Assembly (NCBI RefSeq): GCF_012276755.1
Contig: NZ_JAAXKX010000015.1
Location: forward strand, 1 to 64,000
Length of the DNA stretch: 64,000 bases
Reading direction: 5' to 3'
Origin: Marichromatium bheemlicum
Lineage (GTDB): Bacteria; Pseudomonadota; Gammaproteobacteria; Chromatiales; Chromatiaceae
The notes below the pieces were generated by a model that was not told the origin of the DNA, searched no databases, and saw only the letters and a program-made list of their open reading frames with translations. Shown one piece after another: positions 44,351 through 51,741 of this stretch (its first letter is position 1; each line of letters begins with the position of its first letter). The position numbers and the translations under genes were made by a program.

Positions 44351-45193
44351 TCAGTAGGGCGGGGCCTTGATCTGGCCGGCGGCGTAGGCGATGCGGTCGA
44401 AGTAGGCGGCGCGCTCGTCGGCGTCGGCGTAGTTGTAGAGCTGCTGGGCGTAGTCCGAGAGCAGGTCGATGCTCGGCTGCACCGCCTCGAGGATCTCGTC
44501 GGTGGCCGCTTGGTAGACGACCAGCGGTACGGTCTCGCCCTTGAGCTTGCGCGCGGCGGCGTCGAGGGTCAGTGCCTTGAGCGCCGAGGCCTTGAACTTG
44601 GCCCCGCGCAGGGTGCTCGGCGAGCCGCTGAAGTCGATCGTCTCGGTGACGATCCAGCGCTCCTTGCGCAGCGCGAAGTCGACATAGAGGTTGCCGTGGC
44701 CCTCGATCGGGTACTTGGCCACCACCATGCCACGGTCGATGTCCTCGTCCTGCTTGGCGAGCAGTTGCAGCACCTCGAACTGCTGGCGGATGACGGTCTC
44801 GAGCCGGGTGACGGGCTCGACGCGCTTGTGCTTGAGCGGCGGCTTGACCAGGTCGGAGAGGATCGACTGCACCTGCTGTTCGTAGTCCTGACCCTGTTCG
44901 AGATAGAACTCGCCGAGCGCCGAGAGGCGGATGCTGCCGAGGTTGGCGAGCACCTGGTGTTGCTGCTCGGGGCGCTCGATGCCCTGGATCAGGGTGGAGA
45001 AGTAGGGCGGGTAGTCGCGCAGCATCTGCTCGTCGAACCTGGGATCGAGCGCGCGCACCTTGTGCAGCGAGGGCAGCAGGCGCACGTCGAGCCCCGCGGG
45101 GCGGAACACCACCACGCCGATGTTGACGGTCTCGCCGCGGCGGGTGTCGGGGACGACGCGGATGACGGCGTACTTGAGACGTTCAGAAGGCAT
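44351..45193 (-). CDS. DUF3037 protein paired with a HipA-like kinase
   Basis: 280 residues. The N-terminal third, RLKYAVIRVVPDTRRGETVN then IGVVVFRP, is the DUF3037 signature (Y...R..PD..RGE..N.GV.L). It is followed by RALDPRFDE and a long helical C-terminal part. Biochemical function is unknown. It is last of three genes on this strand and its start overlaps the kinase gene by 11 bases, so translation is coupled. DUF3037 genes often sit beside HipA-like kinase genes, so it is probably an accessory, target or antidote of that protein (inference). Confidence 0.78.
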   Translation of the reverse strand: MPSERLKYAVIRVVPDTRRGETVNIGVVVFRPAGLDVRLLPSLHKVRALDPRFDEQMLRDYPPYFSTLIQGIERPEQQHQVLANLGSIRLSALGEFYLEQGQDYEQQVQSILSDLVKPPLKHKRVEPVTRLETVIRQQFEVLQLLAKQDEDIDRGMVVAKYPIEGHGNLYVDFALRKERWIVTETIDFSGSPSTLRGAKFKASALKALTLDAAARKLKGETVPLVVYQAATDEILEAVQPSIDLLSDYAQQLYNYADADERAAYFDRIAYAAGQIKAPPY

Positions 45194-45911
45194 GATCGAT
45201 CACCGTGGCGACCTGCTCGAGACGAGCGATGCGCTGGTTGCGCCACCAGTCGTCGAGCTTGACCGCGATGCCGTGCGGCAGCCAGTGCGGCGGCAGGTCA
45301 CGACAGCAGCGTTCGAGGGTATCGTTGGGGAGTGAGTAGAGCCGGCCGGTGACGCGCAGCGCGGCATCGCGGTCGAAGCCGTGCAGGCGCATCAGCGCGT
45401 GCGCCACCACCAGGGTGTTGCAGGTCGGCGAGAGCATCGGCACCGGCCAGCCGGCCATCAGCAAGGCGCGGCTGAAGTCGGTGGCGACCACCGCAGCGAC
45501 GCTGTGGTTGGGGTCGCGCCGCACCAGGAAGTTGCCGAGATGGCGGTTCTGGTTACCGACGAAGAGGTCGAAGGCGAGGATCGCCGAGAGTACCTGGCTC
45601 GATACCCCGCCCTTGGTCATCAGCAGCACCCGTGCCTCCTGGGAGGCGAGGGTGCCGCCCTCCCAGGGCGAGGCGAAGGCCATGGTGGCGTCGGGCAGTT
45701 GTGCGATCTCGCCGCCGAGCACGGGCAGATCGCAGGCCAGTGCCAGGCGGGTGCAGATCAGCTCGGTGGCGGGGAGCAGCGCGGCGTCACTGCTGCGCTT
45801 GATGGCGTAGGTCAGGCCGTCGATGCCGACGCCGATCGCGCGCAGGTCGTTCTCACCCAGATCGACGGGGTCGAGACGCACGATTTCCAAGGGCCACAGG
45901 CGTCCCTGCAT
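45183..45911 (-). CDS. HipA-like Ser/Thr kinase (HipA_2 type)
   Basis: A 242-residue kinase-fold protein, shorter than HipA (about 440) because it lacks the N-terminal subdomain. Visible parts are GIDGLTYAIKRSSDAALLPA (beta strand with Lys), ATELICTRLA, the catalytic loop FDLFVGNQNRHLGNFLVRRD (N.DRH..N.L type with Gln-Asn in place of the usual Asp pair), and ATDFSRALLM (metal-binding Asp, DFG-like). The C-terminus is helical. ATG at 45911 is 8 bases after the XRE gene stop. The replaced catalytic-loop Asp leaves kinase activity uncertain. Confidence 0.75.
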   Translation of the reverse strand: MQGRLWPLEIVRLDPVDLGENDLRAIGVGIDGLTYAIKRSSDAALLPATELICTRLALACDLPVLGGEIAQLPDATMAFASPWEGGTLASQEARVLLMTKGGVSSQVLSAILAFDLFVGNQNRHLGNFLVRRDPNHSVAAVVATDFSRALLMAGWPVPMLSPTCNTLVVAHALMRLHGFDRDAALRVTGRLYSLPNDTLERCCRDLPPHWLPHGIAVKLDDWWRNQRIARLEQVATVIDHAF

Positions 45912-45919
45912 GAGGGGGC

Positions 45920-46324
45920 TCACTCCTTGCGGGCCAGGTGGTCCGCAATCTGGTTCAGTAGTTCGAGATCGGCCGCGCTCAGTCGCCCGGCGTCGGCCGC
46001 CGCGGCGATGCGCGCGAGCGCAACGTGCGGCGGTCGTCCCGAGGACCAGGGCATCGCGGTGGCGGTGGCGCTGGGCGGCGACGAGGGAGGCGTGGCGGGC
46101 GCTGGGCGGGGCTCGACTTGGCGCGCTGGTTCGGCGCCGGTCAAGAGCCACTCGGCGCTGACCGTCAATGCCTGGGCTAGGGCGACGATATCGCCGGTCG
46201 ACTCGGCGCGGCCCGATTCGAGCCGCGAGATCATCTGTTGCGACATGCCACTCCGGGTGGCCAGTTCACGTTGGGTCAATCCGAGTGCGAGCCGACGTTG
46301 GCGAAGTCGTTTGCTCCAGTGCAT
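45920..46324 (-). CDS. XRE-family regulator heading the HipA-like operon
   Basis: A 134-residue protein. The N-terminal HTH_3 domain (about 4-60) contains RRLALGLTQRELATRSGMSQ and ISRLESGRAEST. This is followed by a Pro/Ala-rich linker (about 75-98) and a short helical C-terminus (AAADAGRLSAADLELLNQIA). It is organised like HipB-type antitoxin-repressors, with the operon's own operators upstream (46337-46394). Start at 46324. Confidence 0.85.
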   Translation of the reverse strand: MHWSKRLRQRRLALGLTQRELATRSGMSQQMISRLESGRAESTGDIVALAQALTVSAEWLLTGAEPARQVEPRPAPATPPSSPPSATATAMPWSSGRPPHVALARIAAAADAGRLSAADLELLNQIADHLARKE

Positions 46325-46336
46325 CCGCGCAAGCGT

Positions 46337-46394
46337 ACAACCGAAGTTGTCGGACAGCAAACCATCAAGGTTGTTAAATACTACTTCGATGGTT
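46337..46394. promoter_or_regulatory. Cluster of inverted repeats before the XRE/HipA-like/DUF3037 operon
   Basis: Three nested dyads precede the XRE start: ACAAC-4-GTTGT (46337-46350), AACC-5-GGTT (46360-46372), and AACCATC (46360-46366) mirrored by GATGGTT (46388-46394). The region is unusually AT-rich for this genome. It is a likely autoregulatory operator for the XRE protein. Confidence 0.6.
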
Positions 46395-46419
46395 TTTGGG
46401 GCGTCCCGCCGGGTTCGGC

Positions 46420-46647
46420 TCAGTCGAGTGCCTGAGCGGCCTTGAGGTAGCTCTCGCAGCCCTCGCGTTCGAGGTGATCGGCCCCGGCCTGGTCGACACA
46501 GCGTTGGTACTCGTCGATTAGTCGCAGTCGTTCCTTGGCAACGGTCTCCTGGGCCTTGTAGGCGCGTTTCTGGGCTCGCGCGGCACCACCGCAGGCGGTG
46601 GTCGAGAGCGCGAACAGGGCGACGAGCAGCAGGGTCAGCAAGCGCAT
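46420..46647 (-). CDS. Small putative lipoprotein
   Basis: 75 residues from ATG at 46647. A hydrophobic signal (LLTLLLVALFALSTTACGG) ends in TTAC, a weak lipobox. The mature part is helical and charged, with two cysteines (QRCVDQAG, REGCESYLKAAQAL) that could form a disulfide. An ATG 18 bases upstream is an alternative start. Function unknown; probably an envelope protein. Confidence 0.6.
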   Translation of the reverse strand: MRLLTLLLVALFALSTTACGGAARAQKRAYKAQETVAKERLRLIDEYQRCVDQAGADHLEREGCESYLKAAQALD

Positions 46648-46989
46648 GGTCTCAGCAATCTGCATGGGTTGGCTTCAAGGTCGATCCAGTCTAGCAAAAC
46701 CGCTTCGAGATTGGCGCCGGGGGTGGTGAGCGGCGACGGTGGCGCGGTGTCCGGGGCGGGCGCGGTCACGTCCGTCCGAGCTTGGCGTGTGCCGTTACGG
46801 ATGCTAAGCGGTTGTTTTCATAAGGGCTCGATGTAGGCCGCGTCCCCGGGCATGCCTGTATGGCAGGGGCGGGCAGTTGCGTTGCGTCGGGGGTCGGCTA
46901 CCTTTGTCCTCACTTGGGTCTGCGAGTCCTCGGTTCGCCTCGGTGCTTACCGAGAACGCCCCGATGCCACCTCGCGCGGAGGATGTTCC
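46648..46989. other. Divergent intergenic region before the RND efflux pair
   Basis: 342 bases with no supported gene. They should contain the promoter of the RND adaptor gene and that of the small lipoprotein. No regulator gene (TetR or MarR type) is adjacent. Confidence 0.45.
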
Positions 46990-48255
46990 ATGGTCTCGAT
47001 GCCGCGCGGCGCCGCGCCGCTCCGGTCAGCCCGTCGCTCGGGGGCGGTGGGGTTGTTATCGCTGTGTTCGCTGTCGATCGTCGGCTGTGTCCCCGGCGGT
47101 GATGCACCGCCCGCCGCCGAGCCGCCCTCGGTCGGGGTGATCGCCGTCACCGAGGAGCGGGTCAATCCCTATTTCGAGTTCGTCGGCAAGACCCGCGCGG
47201 CCGATACCGTGGCGCTGCGCGCGCGGGTGACCGGCTTCTTGCTCGAGCGCGCCTTCCAGGAGGGCAGCCAGGTCGAGGCCGACGAGCTGCTCTTTCGCAT
47301 CGAGCCCGAGCAGTATCTGGCGAGCCTCGCCCAGGCCCAGGCGCAACTGAGCGCCGCCGAGGCCTCGCTCAACCGCGCTCAGGTCGATCTCGCGCGCTAC
47401 CAGGAGCTGGCCAAGGCCAACAACGTCAGTCAACAGAAGGTCGACGAGGCCCAGGCCGAGGTGCTGGTGCAGGAGGCGGCGGTCGAGACCGCCCAGGCCG
47501 ACATCCAGAAGGCCCAGCTCAACGTCGACTACACCGAGATCCGTGCGCCGATCGCCGGGCGTATCGATCTGGCCGCCTTCGATGTCGGCAACCTGGTCGA
47601 GCCCGCTTCGGGCGTCCTAGCCACCATCAATCGGATGGAGCCGATCAAGGTCGCCTTCTCGATCGCCGAGACCTGGTACCTGGAGCTGGCCCAGGCCGGG
47701 GCGCGGGCGCGTCAGGGCCAGGATCAGGCGGAGTTGTCCGCCCCCGACGAGCAGCACTTCGTCCCCCAGATCCGCCTGCCCGACGGTTCGCTCTATCCCC
47801 ACGACGGCTGGTTCGACTTCTTCGACAACAAGGTCGACGAGACCACCGGCACGGTGCTGGTGCGCGCCGAGTTCCCCAACCCCGACCGGCTATTGTTGCC
47901 GGGGCAGTTCGTCACCGTGGTGATCGAGCGGCGCGAGGCGGTCTCGGCGGTGGTGGTGCCGCAGGCGGCACTGCTCACCGACCAGGGCGGCAGTTACGTG
48001 CTGGTGGTCGGCGAGGACGACAAGGTCGATCGCCGTCGGGTCCGGACCGGGCAGCGTTTCGGCACCCGTCAGGCGATCGAGGAGGGACTCGAGTCCGGCG
48101 AGCGGATCGTGCTCTACGGCATCCAGAAGGTGCGCCCGGGTATCCAAGTGCGCCCGGAGACCGCCACGCCGCCCGGCGACCCGCTCGCCGCCACCGGACC
48201 GAGTTCGAGCGGCGACGCTGGCGGCGGTGATGCCGAGCCCGCCGTGCGCGATTGA
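46990..48255 (+). CDS. RND efflux periplasmic adaptor (AcrA/MexA family)
   Basis: A 421-residue lipoprotein-type adaptor. The signal ends SLSIVGC, giving a lipidation Cys. Then come the first barrel/lipoyl half (NPYFEFVGKTRAADTVALRA, VTGFLLERAFQEGSQVEADE), a long coiled hairpin (LAQAQAQLSAAEASLNRAQV), the second lipoyl half (VDYTEIRAPIAGRIDLAAF) and the C-terminal barrel (PDRLLLPGQFVTVVIE). It links the pump at 48.3 kb to an outer-membrane channel. No TolC-like gene follows. GGAGG lies eight bases before the ATG; an open extension upstream is rejected. Confidence 0.93.
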   Translation: MVSMPRGAAPLRSARRSGAVGLLSLCSLSIVGCVPGGDAPPAAEPPSVGVIAVTEERVNPYFEFVGKTRAADTVALRARVTGFLLERAFQEGSQVEADELLFRIEPEQYLASLAQAQAQLSAAEASLNRAQVDLARYQELAKANNVSQQKVDEAQAEVLVQEAAVETAQADIQKAQLNVDYTEIRAPIAGRIDLAAFDVGNLVEPASGVLATINRMEPIKVAFSIAETWYLELAQAGARARQGQDQAELSAPDEQHFVPQIRLPDGSLYPHDGWFDFFDNKVDETTGTVLVRAEFPNPDRLLLPGQFVTVVIERREAVSAVVVPQAALLTDQGGSYVLVVGEDDKVDRRRVRTGQRFGTRQAIEEGLESGERIVLYGIQKVRPGIQVRPETATPPGDPLAATGPSSSGDAGGGDAEPAVRD

Positions 48256-48285
48256 CCCTGTGGGCGAACCGACCGGAGCACCGCG

Positions 48286-51200
48286 ATGACGCTGTCCAAG
48301 TTCTTCATCAACCGGCCGAAGTTCGCCTTCGTCATCTCCATCGTGATCTCGCTGGCCGGGTTGCTCGCGCTGCTGGCGCTGCCGGTGGCGCAGTTCCCCG
48401 AGATCACCCCGCCGACGGTGAGCGTCAGCACCCAGTACGCCGGGGCCAGCGCCGAGGTCGTCGAGGAGACGGTCGCCGCCCCCATCGAGCAGGAGGTCAA
48501 CGGTATCGAGGGCATGATCTACATGGCCTCGAAGTCCGACAACGACGGGCGCTACAGCCTCACCGTCACCTTCGAGATCGGCACCGACGCCGACATGGCC
48601 CAGGTCAAGGTGCAGAACCGCGTCGCCCAGGCCGAGCCCAAGCTGCCCGAGGAGGTGCGCCGCCAGGGGGTGAAGACCGAGAAGCAGTCGACCAACATGC
48701 TGCTGATCGTCAACCTCTACTCGCCCGACGAGAGCCTCGATGCGCTCTACCTCAACAACTACGCCACCATCAACATCAAGGATGCGCTCGGGCGCGTCAA
48801 CGGGGTCGGCAAGGCCGAGATCCTCGGGGTGATGGACTACGGCATGCGCTTCTGGCTCAAGCCCGATCGGATGACCGCGCTGGGGGTCAGCGTCGCCGAT
48901 CTCCAGAATGCGGTGGCGACGCAGAACGTGCAGGTGCCGGCCGGTCAGATCGGCGCGCCGCCGGCACCGGCCGATCAGCAGTTCCAGTACACGGTGACCA
49001 CCAAGGGGCGGCTGACCGAGCCCGAGGAGTTCGCCGACATCATCATCCGCATGAACCCAGACGGCTCGGCGATCCGCGTCAGCGACGTCGCCCGGGTGGA
49101 ACTCGGCGCCCAGGCCTATTCGGCCTCAGGGCGGCTCGACGGGCGCCCCTCGGTGGTGCTTGCCGTCTACCAGACCCCGGACGCCAACGCCCTGGCTACC
49201 GCTACGGCGGTGCGCGCGCAGCTCGATGAACTCGCCGAGCGTTTCCCCGAGGGCCTGGAGCAGGCCATCCTCTACGACACCACCAACTTCATCTCGGCCT
49301 CGATCGACGAGGTCAAGGTGACGCTCTACCAGGCCGTCGGCCTGGTGGTGCTGGTGGTGTTCCTGTTCCTCGGCGACTGGCGTACCACGCTGATCCCCGG
49401 TATCGCCATCCCGGTGTCGCTGATCGGCACCTTCGTGGTGCTGGCGGTGCTCGGCTTCACCCTCAACACCATCGTGCTGTTCGCGCTGATCCTGGCCATC
49501 GGCATCGTCGTCGACGATGCCATCATCGTGGTCGAGAACGTGCAGCGGCTGATGGCCGAGGAGGGGCTCGACCAGAAGGTGGCGACGGCCAAGGCGATGG
49601 ACCAGGTCGGCGGCGCGGTGGTCGCCACCACCCTGGTGCTGCTGGCGGTGTTCGTGCCGGTCGGCTTCATGCCCGGGATCACCGGCCAGCTCTACCAGCA
49701 GTTCGCGGTGACCATCGCGGTGGCGGTGTCGATCTCCTCGATCAACGCCCTGACCCTGAGTCCGGCGCTGTGCGCGGTGTTGCTGCGTCCGGGGCGCGAG
49801 CCGCTGCGTTGGCTCAACTGGTTCGAGCGGTTGTTCGGTCGGCTTACCGCCGGCTACACCGCCACGGTCAAGCTGACGGTGCGTCGCGCCGCGCTGATCT
49901 CGTTGCTCTACGTCGGGCTGATCGCCGCCACCGGCTGGCTGTTCACCCACCTGCCCACCGGTTTCCTGCCCGAGGAGGATCAGGGCTACTTCTTCATCGA
50001 GGTGCAGCTCCCCGACGCCGCCTCGCTCACCCGCACCGAGACCGTGCTCGGGCGCGTCGAGCAGCAGTTGCTCGAGATCCCCGGGGTGACCAACGTTATC
50101 TCGGTGTCCGGGTTCTCGCTGCTCAACAGCGCCTTCGGCTCCAACAGTGCGTTGGTGATCCCGGTGCTCGCGCCCTGGGACGAGCGTCAGGACCCCGGGC
50201 TGCGCCTGCCGGCGATCGTCGCCGCCGCCCAGGGCGTGGCCGCGCGCACCATCGACGCCAACGTCATCCCCTTCGTCCCGCCGGCGATCCCCGGGCTCGG
50301 CAGCTCCGGCGGTTTCTCTTTCGTGCTCCAGGACTACAGCGGCGGCGACCTGCAGGCGTTCGCCGCGGCGATGCGCGGCTTCATCGTCGCGGCCAACGGT
50401 CAGCCCGAGATCGGCAATGCCTTCAGTACCTTTCGCGCCGACGTGCCGATGCTCTTCCTCCAGGTCAATCGCGACAAGGTCGAGACCCTGCAGGTGCCGC
50501 TCAACGAGCTGTTCGCCACCCTCCAGGCCCAGCTCGGCTCGGTCTACATCAACGATTTCAACAAATTCGGCCGCACCTGGCGGGTCATGGCCCAGGCCGA
50601 GGGCGAGTTCCGCGACACCCCCAGCGACATCCTCCGTCTGTTCGTGCGAAGTGCCGGTGGCGAGATGGTGCCGGTGGCCACCCTGGCCGAGGTCGAGACC
50701 ATCACCGGGCCGCAGATCATGGCCCGTTACAACCTCTTTCGCTCGGCCGACATCTCCGGCGCGGCCGCCCCGGGCTACAGCTCGGGGCAGGCGATCGCGG
50801 CGATGGAACGCACCGCCGACGAGACCCTGCCGAGCGGTTTCGGTTACGAGTGGACCAGCATGTCCTATCAGGAGATCGAGGCCGCCGGGCAGGCGCCGCT
50901 GATCTTCGCCCTGGCGTTGCTGTTCGTCTATCTCTTCCTGGTCGCCCAGTACGAGAGCTGGTCGATCCCGCTGGCGGTGCTGTTGGCGGTGCCGGTGGCG
51001 GTGTTCGGCGCCCTCGCCACGGTCGGCGCCGCCGGGCTCGACGTCAACCTCTACACCCAGATCGGACTGGTGATGCTGATCGGGCTGGCGGCGAAGAACG
51101 CCATCCTCATCGTCGAGTTCGCCAAGGAGCTGCGCGAGGGCGAGGGGCTGTCGATCTACGATGCCGCGGTCAAGGCCGCGCGGCTGCGTTTTCGCGCGGT

Positions 51201-51423
51201 GATGATGACCGCGCTCTCCTTCCTCCTTGGCATCCTCCCGCTGGTGTTCGCCTCGGGGGCCGGGGCGGGCTCGCGGGTGGCGCTGGGCACGGCGGTGTTC
51301 GGTGGCATGCTCGCCGCCACCCTGATCGGTATCCTGTTGATCCCGGTGACCTACTTCGTGGTGCAGGGCGCGCGTGAGTGGCTCAAGGGTGCCGGTTGGC
51401 GGCGCGCTGATGACGCCCGATAG
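48286..51423 (+). CDS. RND multidrug efflux permease (HAE1, AcrB-like)
   Basis: A 1045-residue inner-membrane pump starting [20 protein letters not shown]. It has 12 helices and two large periplasmic loops, as in AcrB/MexB. Family markers include [20 protein letters not shown], the helix-4 proton-relay region [20 protein letters not shown] with the Asp pair, [20 protein letters not shown], and [19 protein letters not shown] in helix 10-11. It exports hydrophobic drugs or lipids by proton antiport. It starts 30 bases after the adaptor gene. Confidence 0.96.
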   Translation: MTLSKFFINRPKFAFVISIVISLAGLLALLALPVAQFPEITPPTVSVSTQYAGASAEVVEETVAAPIEQEVNGIEGMIYMASKSDNDGRYSLTVTFEIGTDADMAQVKVQNRVAQAEPKLPEEVRRQGVKTEKQSTNMLLIVNLYSPDESLDALYLNNYATINIKDALGRVNGVGKAEILGVMDYGMRFWLKPDRMTALGVSVADLQNAVATQNVQVPAGQIGAPPAPADQQFQYTVTTKGRLTEPEEFADIIIRMNPDGSAIRVSDVARVELGAQAYSASGRLDGRPSVVLAVYQTPDANALATATAVRAQLDELAERFPEGLEQAILYDTTNFISASIDEVKVTLYQAVGLVVLVVFLFLGDWRTTLIPGIAIPVSLIGTFVVLAVLGFTLNTIVLFALILAIGIVVDDAIIVVENVQRLMAEEGLDQKVATAKAMDQVGGAVVATTLVLLAVFVPVGFMPGITGQLYQQFAVTIAVAVSISSINALTLSPALCAVLLRPGREPLRWLNWFERLFGRLTAGYTATVKLTVRRAALISLLYVGLIAATGWLFTHLPTGFLPEEDQGYFFIEVQLPDAASLTRTETVLGRVEQQLLEIPGVTNVISVSGFSLLNSAFGSNSALVIPVLAPWDERQDPGLRLPAIVAAAQGVAARTIDANVIPFVPPAIPGLGSSGGFSFVLQDYSGGDLQAFAAAMRGFIVAANGQPEIGNAFSTFRADVPMLFLQVNRDKVETLQVPLNELFATLQAQLGSVYINDFNKFGRTWRVMAQAEGEFRDTPSDILRLFVRSAGGEMVPVATLAEVETITGPQIMARYNLFRSADISGAAAPGYSSGQAIAAMERTADETLPSGFGYEWTSMSYQEIEAAGQAPLIFALALLFVYLFLVAQYESWSIPLAVLLAVPVAVFGALATVGAAGLDVNLYTQIGLVMLIGLAAKNAILIVEFAKELREGEGLSIYDAAVKAARLRFRAVMMTALSFLLGILPLVFASGAGAGSRVALGTAVFGGMLAATLIGILLIPVTYFVVQGAREWLKGAGWRRADDAR

Positions 51424-51697
51424 CACCACGGCGCTGCGTGCGCTGATCGAGCGTATCCGCCGCGAGCTGCCGTTCGACGACCCCAGCGCGCGGGCCTGTC
51501 ACGGCAACTGCGCCGCCGGCTGTGTGCCTCGGCTGCTCGACTTTCTCGAACAGCAGCTCGATGATTGGGAGTGGCACCTGGCGCGCGGCGCGCGACCGGG
51601 GCTCGCCGAGTTCTCGGCGCTCGCGCGCAGCGCGCGCCGGGTGCACGCGGTGCTCGCGCGTAACGGCCTGGTGGCCCCGCTGTCCGACCACGACTGA
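51410..51697 (+). CDS. Small conserved-looking protein with CHGNCAAGC motif
   Basis: 95 residues; not recognised. The ATG at 51410 lies inside the end of the RND gene (overlap 14 bases), so it is translationally linked to it. The only striking feature is [20 protein letters not shown], three cysteines in C-x3-C-x3-C spacing, suited to metal or Fe-S binding, followed by a Trp-rich helix ([11 protein letters not shown]). There is no signal peptide. It lies between an efflux pump and a lipid-activating fusion enzyme. Confidence 0.65.
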   Translation: MTPDSTTALRALIERIRRELPFDDPSARACHGNCAAGCVPRLLDFLEQQLDDWEWHLARGARPGLAEFSALARSARRVHAVLARNGLVAPLSDHD

Positions 51698-51741
51698 CTG
51701 ATGCCGGGGCCATGCGCGCCACCCGGAGTGAGAGACCCATC

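Noticed and set aside
49126-51429. A 767-codon minus-strand frame opposite the RND pump
   Set aside because: Gln/His/Arg-rich antisense shadow typical of high-GC genes. The plus-strand AcrB homology is unambiguous.
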